DNA of 15,424 bases from a bacterium (GTDB lineage Bacteria > JAMORN01). Shown one piece after another: positions 1 to 6,198 of the stretch. Each line of letters opens with the position of its first letter. Positions within the stretch are counted from its first letter, which is position 1. The stretch covers positions 1 through 15,424 of the forward strand of contig JAMORN010000329.1 in the NCBI GenBank assembly GCA_027063545.1, given 5' to 3'. A program made the translations under genes and the position numbers. The notes under the pieces are model-generated. The model did not search any database and was not told where the DNA came from. It saw only the letters and a list, made by a program, of their open reading frames with translations.

Positions 1-1
1 A

Positions 2-580
2 GCATCACAAAACAAAAGTTTAGGAAGATTTAATTTAGAAGGTATACCACCAGCCCCAAGAGGAGTACCACAAATAGAAGTTACTTTTGATATTGATGCC
101 AACGGTATTTTACATGTATCAGCTAAGGATAAGGCTACAGGTAAAGAACAATCTATTAGAATTGAAGCATCTAGTGGATTAACAGAAGAAGAAATTGAAA
201 AGATGAGAAAAGAAGCAGAAGAGCATGCTGAAGAAGATAGAAGACAAAAAGAATTAATAGAAACAAGAAATCAGGCAGAACAATTGATTTATGCAACAGA
301 AAAAACATTGAAGGATATAGGAGATAAGATAACAGAAGATGAGAAAAAGAATATTCAAGAAAAAATTGAAGAACTTAAAAAGGTATTAAATTCTCAAGAC
401 AAAGAAGAAATAAAGAGAAAGATGGAAGAATTACAACAATCGTCTTATAAAATAGCAGAAGAGTTATATAAACAACAAGCAGCACAAAATCAACAAAATA
501 CTACACAGCAAGCAAGCCAAAATACAACTCAAAATAATAATAATAATAATAGTGATGACGATGTAGAGATTATTGATTAA
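2..580 (+). CDS. dnaK: Chaperone DnaK (Hsp70), C-terminal part; 5' end outside window
   Basis: The reading frame is open from base 2 and gives the last 192 residues of an Hsp70 chaperone, which binds exposed hydrophobic peptides in the cytoplasm in an ATP-driven cycle with DnaJ and GrpE. The visible part starts in the beta-sandwich substrate-binding domain ([20 protein letters not shown], then [18 protein letters not shown]). It continues into the charged alpha-helical lid, which begins at [12 protein letters not shown]. The ATPase domain lies upstream of the window. The C-terminal tail is strikingly rich in Gln, Asn and Thr, with a run of six Asn encoded by AAT codons, and ends DDDVEIID, comparable to the acidic tail of bacterial DnaK. 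An ATG at 203 lies inside the frame and is not the real start. dnaJ follows after 32 bases, so the two are probably cotranscribed. Identity is secure. Confidence 0.97.
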   Translation, partial: ASQNKSLGRFNLEGIPPAPRGVPQIEVTFDIDANGILHVSAKDKATGKEQSIRIEASSGLTEEEIEKMRKEAEEHAEEDRRQKELIETRNQAEQLIYATEKTLKDIGDKITEDEKKNIQEKIEELKKVLNSQDKEEIKRKMEELQQSSYKIAEELYKQQAAQNQQNTTQQASQNTTQNNNNNNSDDDVEIID

Positions 581-612
581 AGTTTTTTTCCTTATAAAAG
601 GAGAGATTATAT

Positions 613-1797
613 ATGGCTACTAAAAAAGATTATTATGAAATCCTGGGAGTGCCAAGGGATGCCTCCCAGGAAGAGATAAAAAGAGCATATAGAAAATTGG
701 CTGTTAAATACCATCCAGATAAGAATCCTGGGGATAAAGAGGCAGAAGAGAAGTTTAAAGAAATAACAGAGGCATATGCCGTTTTATCAGATCCAGAAAA
801 AAGAAAGTTATATGATCAATTTGGCCATGCTGCATTTGAACAAGGTGCAGGTGGTGGTTATTCTGGAGGTTATACAGGAGGAGGATTTAATTTTGAAGGG
901 TTTGATTTAAATGACGCTTTTAAAATTTTTGAAGAAGTATTTGGTGGTGGAGATATATTTGATTCTATATTTGGTGGAGGATTTTCTAAAAGGAGAGGTT
1001 ATAGTTCTAGGGGATATAAGAAAAGAGGAGATAATATACAGGTTGAATTACCACTTACATTAGAAGAGATTGCCACTGGTACTACAAAGAAAATAAAATA
1101 TAAAAGATACGTTACATGTTCATCATGTGGAGGAACAGGTTCTAAATCAGGGAAGAGAACTACATGTCCTACATGTGGAGGAACAGGACAGGTTAGAGAT
1201 GTAAAAAGAAGTGTTTTTGGAAATGTTATTAGTATAACCACTTGTCCTACATGTAGAGGGACAGGAGAGATTTTAAGTGATCTGTGTCCTGTTTGTAATG
1301 GAACAGGTAGAGTTAAGGAACAAGAGATAGTTGAGGTAAGAATTCCAGCAGGGGTTGAGGAAGGAAATTATATACCTTTAAGAGGTAAGGGCCATCAAGG
1401 CTCTAATGGGGGCCCAGCAGGTGATCTAATAGTTATAATAAGAGAAAAACCTCATGAGATTTTTGAAAGAATAGGAAATGATTTATATGCCCGATTAAAT
1501 ATACCTTTTTCAAAGGCAGTTCTTGGTGGTAAGATTAAGATTAAAACATTAGATCAAAAAGAAGTAGAAGTGAATATACCTAAGGGAATAAAATCTGATA
1601 AAGTAATAAAATTGAAAGGAAAAGGTTTAGTAGATTATGAAACAGGGAAAAGAGGAGATCTTTATTTAAGAATAAGTATTATTGTACCAGATAATATCTC
1701 TAGTGAATATAAGAAGTTAATAGAAGAGTTAGCAAAAATAGAAGAGAAAGAAGGTATAAAGGAATTTTTGGATAAAGATAAGAAAATAAAGCAGTAG
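613..1797 (+). CDS. dnaJ: Chaperone DnaJ (Hsp40, type I)
   Basis: Co-chaperone that delivers unfolded proteins to DnaK and stimulates its ATPase. The 394 residues show the full type I layout. The J domain is at about 1-70 with the HPD motif at 34-36. A Gly/Phe-rich linker spans about 75-125. The zinc domain from Cys169 to about 232 has four CxxCxGxG repeats ([32 protein letters not shown]), followed by the C-terminal beta domains. The length is slightly above the usual 370-380. A strong ribosome site (AAAGGAGAG, 597-605) precedes the ATG. The gene sits 32 bases after dnaK and is followed by an intrinsic terminator, so it ends the chaperone operon. No CIRCE-type element is visible here; heat-shock control, if any, lies upstream of the window. 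Confidence 0.98.
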   Translation: MATKKDYYEILGVPRDASQEEIKRAYRKLAVKYHPDKNPGDKEAEEKFKEITEAYAVLSDPEKRKLYDQFGHAAFEQGAGGGYSGGYTGGGFNFEGFDLNDAFKIFEEVFGGGDIFDSIFGGGFSKRRGYSSRGYKKRGDNIQVELPLTLEEIATGTTKKIKYKRYVTCSSCGGTGSKSGKRTTCPTCGGTGQVRDVKRSVFGNVISITTCPTCRGTGEILSDLCPVCNGTGRVKEQEIVEVRIPAGVEEGNYIPLRGKGHQGSNGGPAGDLIVIIREKPHEIFERIGNDLYARLNIPFSKAVLGGKIKIKTLDQKEVEVNIPKGIKSDKVIKLKGKGLVDYETGKRGDLYLRISIIVPDNISSEYKKLIEELAKIEEKEGIKEFLDKDKKIKQ

Positions 1798-1829
1798 AAT
1801 GTATATATATTACTTACTTTTACTAATAG

Positions 1830-1854
1830 CCTCCCGATTTAGGGAGGTTTTTTT
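1830..1854 (+). terminator. Intrinsic terminator after dnaJ
   Basis: A perfect 6-bp GC-rich stem (CCTCCC / GGGAGG) with a 6-base loop (GATTTA) is followed directly by seven T residues. It lies 33 bases after the dnaJ stop and separates the chaperone operon from hydG. Confidence 0.9.
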
Positions 1855-1858
1855 ATAT

Positions 1859-1881
1859 AATGAATTGTGAAAAAATTCATT
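1859..1881. promoter_or_regulatory. Inverted repeat, candidate operator upstream of hydG (Rex-like half site)
   Basis: A perfect 8-bp inverted repeat (AATGAATT, 7-base spacer GTGAAAA, AATTCATT) ends six bases before the -35 box of the hydG promoter. The overlapping stretch TTGTGAAAAAATTCA (1865-1879) also matches the left half and part of the right half of the Rex operator consensus TTGTGAA-N4-TTCACAA; the last three bases do not match. Rex senses NADH/NAD+ and often controls hydrogenase and fermentation genes. Position and symmetry are seen; the regulator is inference. Confidence 0.4.
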
Positions 1882-1887
1882 TTTGTA

Positions 1888-1916
1888 TTGACAATATTTT
1901 CTATATATATTATATT
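1888..1916 (+). promoter_or_regulatory. Sigma70-type promoter for hydG
   Basis: A consensus -35 box TTGACA (1888-1893), a 17-base spacer and the -10 box TATATT (1911-1916) predict a start of transcription near 1923 and a leader of about 60 bases before hydG. A short inverted repeat TTAGA-TAGG-TCTAA (1922-1935) covers the predicted start point and could be a second protein-binding site. Confidence 0.7.
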
Positions 1917-1983
1917 AACTATTAGATAGGTCTAACATTAAAAACTAAATATTAAAAAACACTATAATATATGGGAGAATATT

Positions 1984-3414
1984 ATGAAAGTTATAATTAA
2001 AGAATTGCCAGAAAAGTATAATTTTATAGATGAAGAAAGAATTCATAGTATTTTAGTCAATACAAAACCAGATAAGATTAAGATTAGAGAGATTCTTGAA
2101 AAATCAAAGGCTAAAAATAGATTAACATTGGAAGAAGCAGCAACTTTACTTAATAATGAAGATCCAGATGTTTGGGAGGAGATTTATGCAGCAGCACGAT
2201 ATGTAAAAGAGATAGTTTATGGTAATAGATTAGTTCTTTTTGCTCCCTTGTATATAGGCAGTAAATGTGTAAATGGATGTCTTTATTGTGGATTTTCTAT
2301 TGATAATCCTCATGCAATCAGAATGACTTTAACGAAGGAAGAGTTGATTAAAGAGGTAGAAGCCTTAGAGGACATGGGGCATAAGAGACTTATATTAGTT
2401 TATGGAGAACATCCTGAATATAATGGTGAAAGAATTGCTGAGGATGTAAGGACAGTATATTCAGTTAAGAAAGGAAAGGGAGAAATAAGAAGGGTAAATA
2501 TAAATGCAGCTCCTATGGATGTGGAAAACTATAAATTAGTTCATGAAGCAGGTATTGGTACATGGCAAATTTTTCAAGAAACGTACCATAGAGAAACATA
2601 TAAAAAGATGCATCCTAAGGGTCCAAAATCAAATTACTTATGGAGACTCACAGGACTTGATAGAGCAATGGAAGCAGGAATTGATGATGTAGGAATAGGT
2701 GTTTTATTTGGGCTTTATAATTATAAATTTGAGGTTTTAGCTCTTCTACAACATACAGAGCATTTGGAAAAAGAGTTCGGAGTAGGCCCTCATACAATAA
2801 GTTTTCCAAGACTTAATCCAGCTTTTGGTGCTTTAACAGAAACACCTTATAAGGTGAGTGATGAACAGTTGAAGCACATTATTGCAGTTTTAAGGCTTTC
2901 TGTACCATATACAGGTCTTATTCTAACGGCAAGAGAGCCTGCTCATTTAAGAAGAGAATTGTTTAAATTAGGCGTTTCTCAAACTGATGGAGGGACAAGT
3001 ATTGAGATGAAAGGTTATTCTAAGATGAGAGAGAGAAAGAAAGCTGATCAGGAGCTTGATAAAGAACAATTTAAAATAAATGATGTAAGAAGTTTAGATG
3101 AGGTGATATATGAGGCAGTTTTAGATGGCTATATTCCATCTTTTTGTACTTCATGTTATAGAGCAGGAAGAACAGGTGAGCATTTTATGGAATATTCAAT
3201 ACCAGGATTTATACATAATTTCTGTACTCCAAATGCAATTTTAACATTCTTAGAATACTTACTTGATTATGCTTCTGAAAAAACAAAGGAAGTAGGATTT
3301 AAATTAATAGATAAAGAGATAGAAAAGTTAAAAGAAGTAAATCCTAAAATATATAATGTACTACTAAAAAAGGTTGAAGAAGTAAAAAATGGGAAAAGAG
3401 ATGTATACTTCTAA
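1984..3414 (+). CDS. hydG: [FeFe]-hydrogenase maturase HydG (radical SAM tyrosine lyase)
   Basis: HydG cleaves tyrosine to p-cresol and dehydroglycine, from which it makes the CO and cyanide ligands delivered as an Fe-CO-CN synthon to the H-cluster of [FeFe] hydrogenases. The 476-residue length is typical. The radical-SAM motif CX3CX2C is at Cys95, Cys99 and Cys102 (CVNGCLYC). The diagnostic HydG C-terminal motif CX2CX22C, which carries the auxiliary cluster, is at Cys388, Cys391 and Cys414. This motif separates HydG from the thiamine enzyme ThiH. The start ATG has a GGGAG site six bases upstream (1973-1977). No hydE, hydF or hydrogenase catalytic gene is in the window, so the partner enzyme is encoded elsewhere. 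The 3' end overlaps the next small ORF. Confidence 0.96.
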   Translation: MKVIIKELPEKYNFIDEERIHSILVNTKPDKIKIREILEKSKAKNRLTLEEAATLLNNEDPDVWEEIYAAARYVKEIVYGNRLVLFAPLYIGSKCVNGCLYCGFSIDNPHAIRMTLTKEELIKEVEALEDMGHKRLILVYGEHPEYNGERIAEDVRTVYSVKKGKGEIRRVNINAAPMDVENYKLVHEAGIGTWQIFQETYHRETYKKMHPKGPKSNYLWRLTGLDRAMEAGIDDVGIGVLFGLYNYKFEVLALLQHTEHLEKEFGVGPHTISFPRLNPAFGALTETPYKVSDEQLKHIIAVLRLSVPYTGLILTAREPAHLRRELFKLGVSQTDGGTSIEMKGYSKMRERKKADQELDKEQFKINDVRSLDEVIYEAVLDGYIPSFCTSCYRAGRTGEHFMEYSIPGFIHNFCTPNAILTFLEYLLDYASEKTKEVGFKLIDKEIEKLKEVNPKIYNVLLKKVEEVKNGKRDVYF

Positions 3415-3658
3415 AGAGAAAAAAAAACTAGAGAGAATAAAAAAATCTGTAAAGGATTTTATTAAAAATAAAAATAATATAAAAATTATATTAGCAGAGA
3501 GATATAATAAAAGAATCTCCTATATTTGGCATATAGGAAAAGAAAATTTTGAAACACCACATGAGATAGAATTATTTGATAAATACCTTCTTGTAGTTCA
3601 TACTGAAAATGAGGGGGTTATTTCTGAACTAAAAAATTATCTAAAAAATTTTTTATAA
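3389..3658 (+). CDS. Small hypothetical protein overlapping the end of hydG
   Basis: I do not recognise this 89-residue protein. The first half is very basic (KEKKKLERIKKSVKDF, then several Lys/Asn). The second half looks like a small mixed alpha/beta fold (RISYIWHIGKENF, then a stretch ending YLLVVHTENEGVISELKNYL). There is no signal peptide, membrane segment or metal motif, so a small cytoplasmic protein is likely. The ATG at 3389 overlaps hydG by 26 bases; a second ATG at 3401 is equally possible, and neither has a convincing ribosome site, so translation probably depends on coupling to hydG. Codon use resembles its neighbours. It ends about 96 bases before the respiratory operon. A role in hydrogenase maturation or regulation is suggested only by position. 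Confidence 0.6.
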   Translation: MGKEMYTSKEKKKLERIKKSVKDFIKNKNNIKIILAERYNKRISYIWHIGKENFETPHEIELFDKYLLVVHTENEGVISELKNYLKNFL

Positions 3659-3675
3659 ATGCTAATTTTTTTCCA

Positions 3676-3704
3676 TTGATTTTTTTAGTGAAAAAAAATA
3701 TATT
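3676..3704 (+). promoter_or_regulatory. Candidate promoter of the mbx operon
   Basis: TTGATT (3676-3681), a 17-base spacer and TATATT (3699-3704) form a plausible sigma70-type promoter with the same -10 box and spacing as the hydG promoter. The predicted start is near 3711, giving a leader of about 44 bases. There is no convincing terminator between hydG and this point, so read-through from the hydG promoter is also possible. Confidence 0.5.
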
Positions 3705-3721
3705 ATATCACAAATAATATA

Positions 3722-3761
3722 AAGTGTGAAAACAATAACACAAAGAGGGTAAGTGTGAAAA
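3722..3761. repeat. Direct repeat AAGTGTGAAAA with embedded inverted repeat in the mbx leader
   Basis: The 11-mer AAGTGTGAAAA occurs at 3722-3732 and again at 3751-3761, the second copy containing the GTG start of the first mbx gene. The first copy also forms a TGTG-N10-CACA inverted repeat (3725-3742). This may be a regulator site or a chance repeat in A-rich DNA; the spacing does not fit a standard Rex or CRP operator. Confidence 0.3.
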
Positions 3762-4240
3762 AGTTTATAACAATTTTTGTACTTTTATTTATAATTTATT
3801 TATTATATATTCAAACTCTTGTGATTCAGGAAATTATAGCTGGATTATTTGGTTCTTTAATAATTAGTTTTATTGTTGTAAATTACTTTAAATTTGATCT
3901 ATTTTCAGGTAATTTTATAGTTAAGATTGTGAAATTTTTTATACTATATGTCCCTAAACTATTAATAGAAATAGTAAAGGCAAACATTCATATGGCAATG
4001 ATTGTTTTATCACCAAAGATAAAGATTAAATCTGGGTTTGTAAAACAAAATACTAGTTTAGGCGGAGATATTTCTAGACTAATGTTGGCAAATTCTATAA
4101 CACTTACACCGGGAACATTAACAGTAGATGTTGATGAAGAAAAAGGTGAGTATATAATACATACTGTTGAAAAAGATAAAGTGAAAGGGAATGAAATAGT
4201 AGAACATTTTGAAAAAACTATAAAAGAGGTTTTTGAATGA
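3755..4240 (+). CDS. mbxA: Mbx/Mbs complex subunit A (MrpE/MnhE family)
   Basis: This 161-residue protein is the MrpE-like subunit of a cation/proton antiporter module. Two or more N-terminal hydrophobic helices (to about residue 75) are followed by a cytoplasmic domain. The family signature region is clear: VLSPKIKIKSGFV, then GDISRLMLANSITLTPGTLT and VDVDEEKGEYIIH. In Mrp antiporters the E subunit contributes to the membrane domain and its assembly. The start is a GTG with AGAGGG upstream (3744-3749). It is the first gene of a 13-gene operon and overlaps the next by an ATGA junction at 4237. The symbol follows the archaeal Mbx naming, since the gene order downstream is the same; mrpE would be the bacterial equivalent. 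Confidence 0.9.
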   Translation: MKKFITIFVLLFIIYLLYIQTLVIQEIIAGLFGSLIISFIVVNYFKFDLFSGNFIVKIVKFFILYVPKLLIEIVKANIHMAMIVLSPKIKIKSGFVKQNTSLGGDISRLMLANSITLTPGTLTVDVDEEKGEYIIHTVEKDKVKGNEIVEHFEKTIKEVFE

Positions 4241-4515
4241 TAGGATTAGGTGTATTAGATTTAACAATAATAGGTTTTATGAGTTTAGGACTTTTGTTTT
4301 CTCTTTTTGCAATAATTGTTTCAAAAAGAATAGAAGAGGCAATAGCATCTTTAGATGTTTTAAATATAATAATAAGTGCTTTAATTTTATTACTAGGAGT
4401 TGTTTATAAAAATTCTCTCTTCTATGATATTGCAATGATATATGCTGTTATAGGATTTATGGAAACAATAGTATTTTCAAGAATACTTGAAACAACAAAG
4501 AAGGAAGAAGAATAA
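4237..4515 (+). CDS. mbxB: Mbx/Mbs complex subunit B (MrpF/MnhF family)
   Basis: A 92-residue membrane protein with three predicted helices (about residues 5-27, 35-57 and 60-80) and the MrpF-type central segment VSKRIEEAIASLDVLNIIISALILL. In Mrp antiporters subunit F is a small membrane subunit near the putative Na+ path. The ATG lies inside the stop of subunit A (ATGA, 4237-4240), and its own stop overlaps the next start (TAATG), so the three small subunits are translationally coupled and probably made in equal amounts. Confidence 0.9.
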   Translation: MIGLGVLDLTIIGFMSLGLLFSLFAIIVSKRIEEAIASLDVLNIIISALILLLGVVYKNSLFYDIAMIYAVIGFMETIVFSRILETTKKEEE

Positions 4516-4814
4516 TGGTTTTATTAGGAAAAATCTTAATGATAGTAGGGGCTATTTTTTTGTTTTTAGGGGGGTTAGGTGTTTTTAGAATGCCTGATGT
4601 GTATAATAAACTACAAGCAGGAACTAAAGCAACAACTTTAGGATTTATGACATTTGCTTTAGGTGTGGGATTTGTTGATGTATCTAATCTTTTAAAAATG
4701 ATAATAATAATTGTTTTTATAGCTCTAACAAACCCTGTTGGTAGTTCAGTTTTGGCAAAAGCTTCTTTTAGAAGAGGTGTAAATCCAGAGTTTAACAATA
4801 AAAGTGAGGAATAA
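4515..4814 (+). CDS. mbxC: Mbx/Mbs complex subunit C (MrpG/MnhG family)
   Basis: A 99-residue membrane protein with the conserved MrpG N-terminal stretch: a glycine-rich helix (FLFLGGLGVFRMPDVYNKLQ) followed by AGTKATTLG, and two further hydrophobic helices. Together with MrpE and MrpF homologues upstream it forms the antiporter-type end of the complex. The start overlaps the previous stop (TAATG at 4513-4517). The C-terminal tail is short and charged, ending near the Shine-Dalgarno site of the next gene. Confidence 0.9.
   Translation: MVLLGKILMIVGAIFLFLGGLGVFRMPDVYNKLQAGTKATTLGFMTFALGVGFVDVSNLLKMIIIIVFIALTNPVGSSVLAKASFRRGVNPEFNNKSEE
4804..4809 (+). promoter_or_regulatory. Ribosome site deciding the mbxD start
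   Basis: GTGAGG lies six bases before the ATG at 4816, which follows the mbxC stop by one base. The upstream in-frame GTG at 4804 is part of this ribosome site and has no site of its own, so it is not used as the start. Confidence 0.65.
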
Positions 4815-4815
4815 T

Positions 4816-5076
4816 ATGTTAGAATTAACTGCGATGGGAATATTTATGTTTATAATACTTTTATTCTCTTATTTTGCAATAGAAGTAAGAAGTATTTTAT
4901 ATTCAATACTTTTTTTGAGTGTAGCCTCTTTGATTGCGGTAGTACTATTTTTAATGTGGCAGGCTCCTGATGTAGCTATGACAGAAGCAGTTATTGGAGC
5001 AGGATTTACAACATTTTTACTTTTAATGGCATATCATAAACTATTCAAACACAACAAGGAAGAGGGAGATGAATAA
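4816..5076 (+). CDS. mbxD: Mbx/Mbs complex subunit D (DUF4040; MrpA C-terminal/MbhD-like)
   Basis: An 86-residue membrane protein of the DUF4040/MbhD type, equivalent to a C-terminal segment of the large antiporter subunit MrpA. The signature PDVAMTEA is at residues 51-58, followed by VIGAG and a third helix. The conserved acidic and polar residues of this motif lie within the membrane and are thought to belong to the ion pathway in Mrp-type proteins. In Mrp operons this segment is fused in MrpA; its presence as a separate gene is typical of Mbh/Mbx complexes and supports that assignment. The next gene begins inside its last codons. Confidence 0.88.
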   Translation: MLELTAMGIFMFIILLFSYFAIEVRSILYSILFLSVASLIAVVLFLMWQAPDVAMTEAVIGAGFTTFLLLMAYHKLFKHNKEEGDE

Positions 5077-5818
5077 GGTTCTATCACTAATTTCTATCTT
5101 TATAATAATAGCAATTATAGGAGCAGGACTTTCAACAGGTCTTAAGGTTTATGATAAAAATAATTTAAATGGAAAAGCTGGCGAGATTTTTCTTAAAAGG
5201 GGAGCGTCCTTAAAAAGTGGATATAAAAAGATAGAAGAAGGAACAAAAGTATTTGGAGAGAAGGGTTTTGAGGCAACAGGGGCAAATACAGTTACAGAGG
5301 TTGTGGTAAATTACAGGTCTTTTGATACTTTGGGAGAGGTTACAGTTTTATTTATGGCAGCAACAGGGGTTTTAGCTCTATTTTATAGAAGAAAAAGGGA
5401 TATTTATTTTCTTCAACCAAATTATGTTTTAAAAATATCTAGTATTCTTATTTTACCTTTTATAGTAATGCTTGGTTATTATATATTTATTCATGGTCAT
5501 TTAACTCCAGGTGGAGGATTTCAAGGAGGAGTGATACTTGCGATAGCAACTCTTCTTTATGTTTTATCAAATCATCATAGTTCTTTTTTAAAAAAGTCTC
5601 TTAAAGTTTTAGAAGGCTTATCTGGTATGGGATATGTAGTTATAGGGCTTTTGGGAATAATAATGGGAGGATTTTTTTTATATAACTTTTTACCTTTAGG
5701 AAAAGTAGGAGATTTATTTAGTGCCGGTATTGTGCCAATTGTATATATTTTAATAGGTTTAAAAGTTGGGTCTGAAGTTTCAGGAATAATACTTGATTAT
5801 ATAGGGGAGGATGAATAA
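5069..5818 (+). CDS. mbxF: Mbx/Mbs complex subunit E/F fusion (MbhE domain + MrpB/MnhB domain)
   Basis: A 249-residue membrane protein made of two recognisable antiporter parts. Residues 1-110 resemble MbhE, the far C-terminal piece of MrpA: an N-terminal helix, a soluble loop, then NTVTEVVVNYRSFDTLGE at 73-90 and a second helix. Residues 115-245 are an MrpB/MnhB domain with its hallmark GHLTPGGGFQGG at 143-154 and several helices. In membrane-bound hydrogenases these are separate genes (E and F); the archaeal Mbx operon, as I recall, has one gene here, which agrees. The ATG has AAGGA eight bases upstream (5056-5060) and overlaps the mbxD stop. The C-terminus GEDE is encoded over the ribosome site of the next gene. 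Confidence 0.85.
   Translation: MNKVLSLISIFIIIAIIGAGLSTGLKVYDKNNLNGKAGEIFLKRGASLKSGYKKIEEGTKVFGEKGFEATGANTVTEVVVNYRSFDTLGEVTVLFMAATGVLALFYRRKRDIYFLQPNYVLKISSILILPFIVMLGYYIFIHGHLTPGGGFQGGVILAIATLLYVLSNHHSSFLKKSLKVLEGLSGMGYVVIGLLGIIMGGFFLYNFLPLGKVGDLFSAGIVPIVYILIGLKVGSEVSGIILDYIGEDE
5804..5810 (+). promoter_or_regulatory. Ribosome site deciding the mbxG start
   Basis: GGGGAGG stands nine bases before the ATG at 5820 but directly touches the in-frame ATG at 5811, so 5820 is the better start. Confidence 0.6.
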
Positions 5819-5819
5819 T

Positions 5820-6194
5820 ATGTTGTCGTGGAATGAATTTTTGATTGATTGGGTATTTGTATATGGGCCTTTATCTATATTTTTTATTGGCTTATATGGG
5901 CTTATGACTCAGAAGAATTTATTAAAAATAGTAATTTCTATAGATATAATGGATTTAGGGGTCAATTTATTTATAGTGAGTTTAGGATATGTAAAAAATG
6001 GTGTGGCTCCGATCTATACCTCAAAAAATTTGATATTTATAAAGAATTTTGTGGATCCTCTTCCACAAGCATTAGTTTTGACTGCGATTGTGATTTCAGT
6101 GGCAGTTTCAGCATTTGTGTTATCTTTAACAATAAAAATATATGAAAAATATAAAACTGTAGATATTGATAAACTAAACACATTAGAGGATTAG
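5820..6194 (+). CDS. mbxG: Mbx/Mbs complex subunit G (MrpC/NuoK family)
   Basis: A 124-residue, three-helix membrane protein of the MrpC/MnhC family, related to complex I NuoK. It shows the usual first helix ending in GLYGLMTQKNLLK, a second helix with an Asn-Leu-Phe core (IDIMDLGVNLFIV), and the strongly conserved stretch DPLPQALVLTAIVISVAV, followed by a third helix and a basic tail. In Mrp and Mbh complexes it packs next to subunit H (MrpD) and helps form the ion-translocating unit. A start at 5811 would add three residues and overlap the previous stop, but its ribosome-site spacing is poor. Confidence 0.9.
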   Translation: MLSWNEFLIDWVFVYGPLSIFFIGLYGLMTQKNLLKIVISIDIMDLGVNLFIVSLGYVKNGVAPIYTSKNLIFIKNFVDPLPQALVLTAIVISVAVSAFVLSLTIKIYEKYKTVDIDKLNTLED

Positions 6195-6198
6195 GCGT

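Noticed and set aside
999-1241. 80-codon open frame on the minus strand inside dnaJ
   Set aside because: It lies opposite the zinc-finger repeats of a certain gene; its Cys/Pro pattern mirrors the CxxCxGxG repeats and there is no ribosome site.
1963-1968. TATAAT as a second hydG promoter
   Set aside because: The -10 match is perfect, but there is no acceptable -35 box 16-18 bases upstream and it is very close to the ribosome site; the 1888-1916 promoter is much better.
3640-3690. A/T-rich runs after the small ORF as a terminator
   Set aside because: There are A and T runs (AAAAAATTTTTT) but no GC-containing stem, so termination here is not supported.
4457-4798. 113-codon open frame on the minus strand across mbxB and mbxC
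   Set aside because: It is antisense to well-recognised MrpF and MrpG genes, with no family resemblance.
5849-6145. 98-codon open frame in another frame of mbxG
   Set aside because: It is wholly inside a conserved MrpC gene, with an aromatic-rich product typical of a shifted AT-rich frame.
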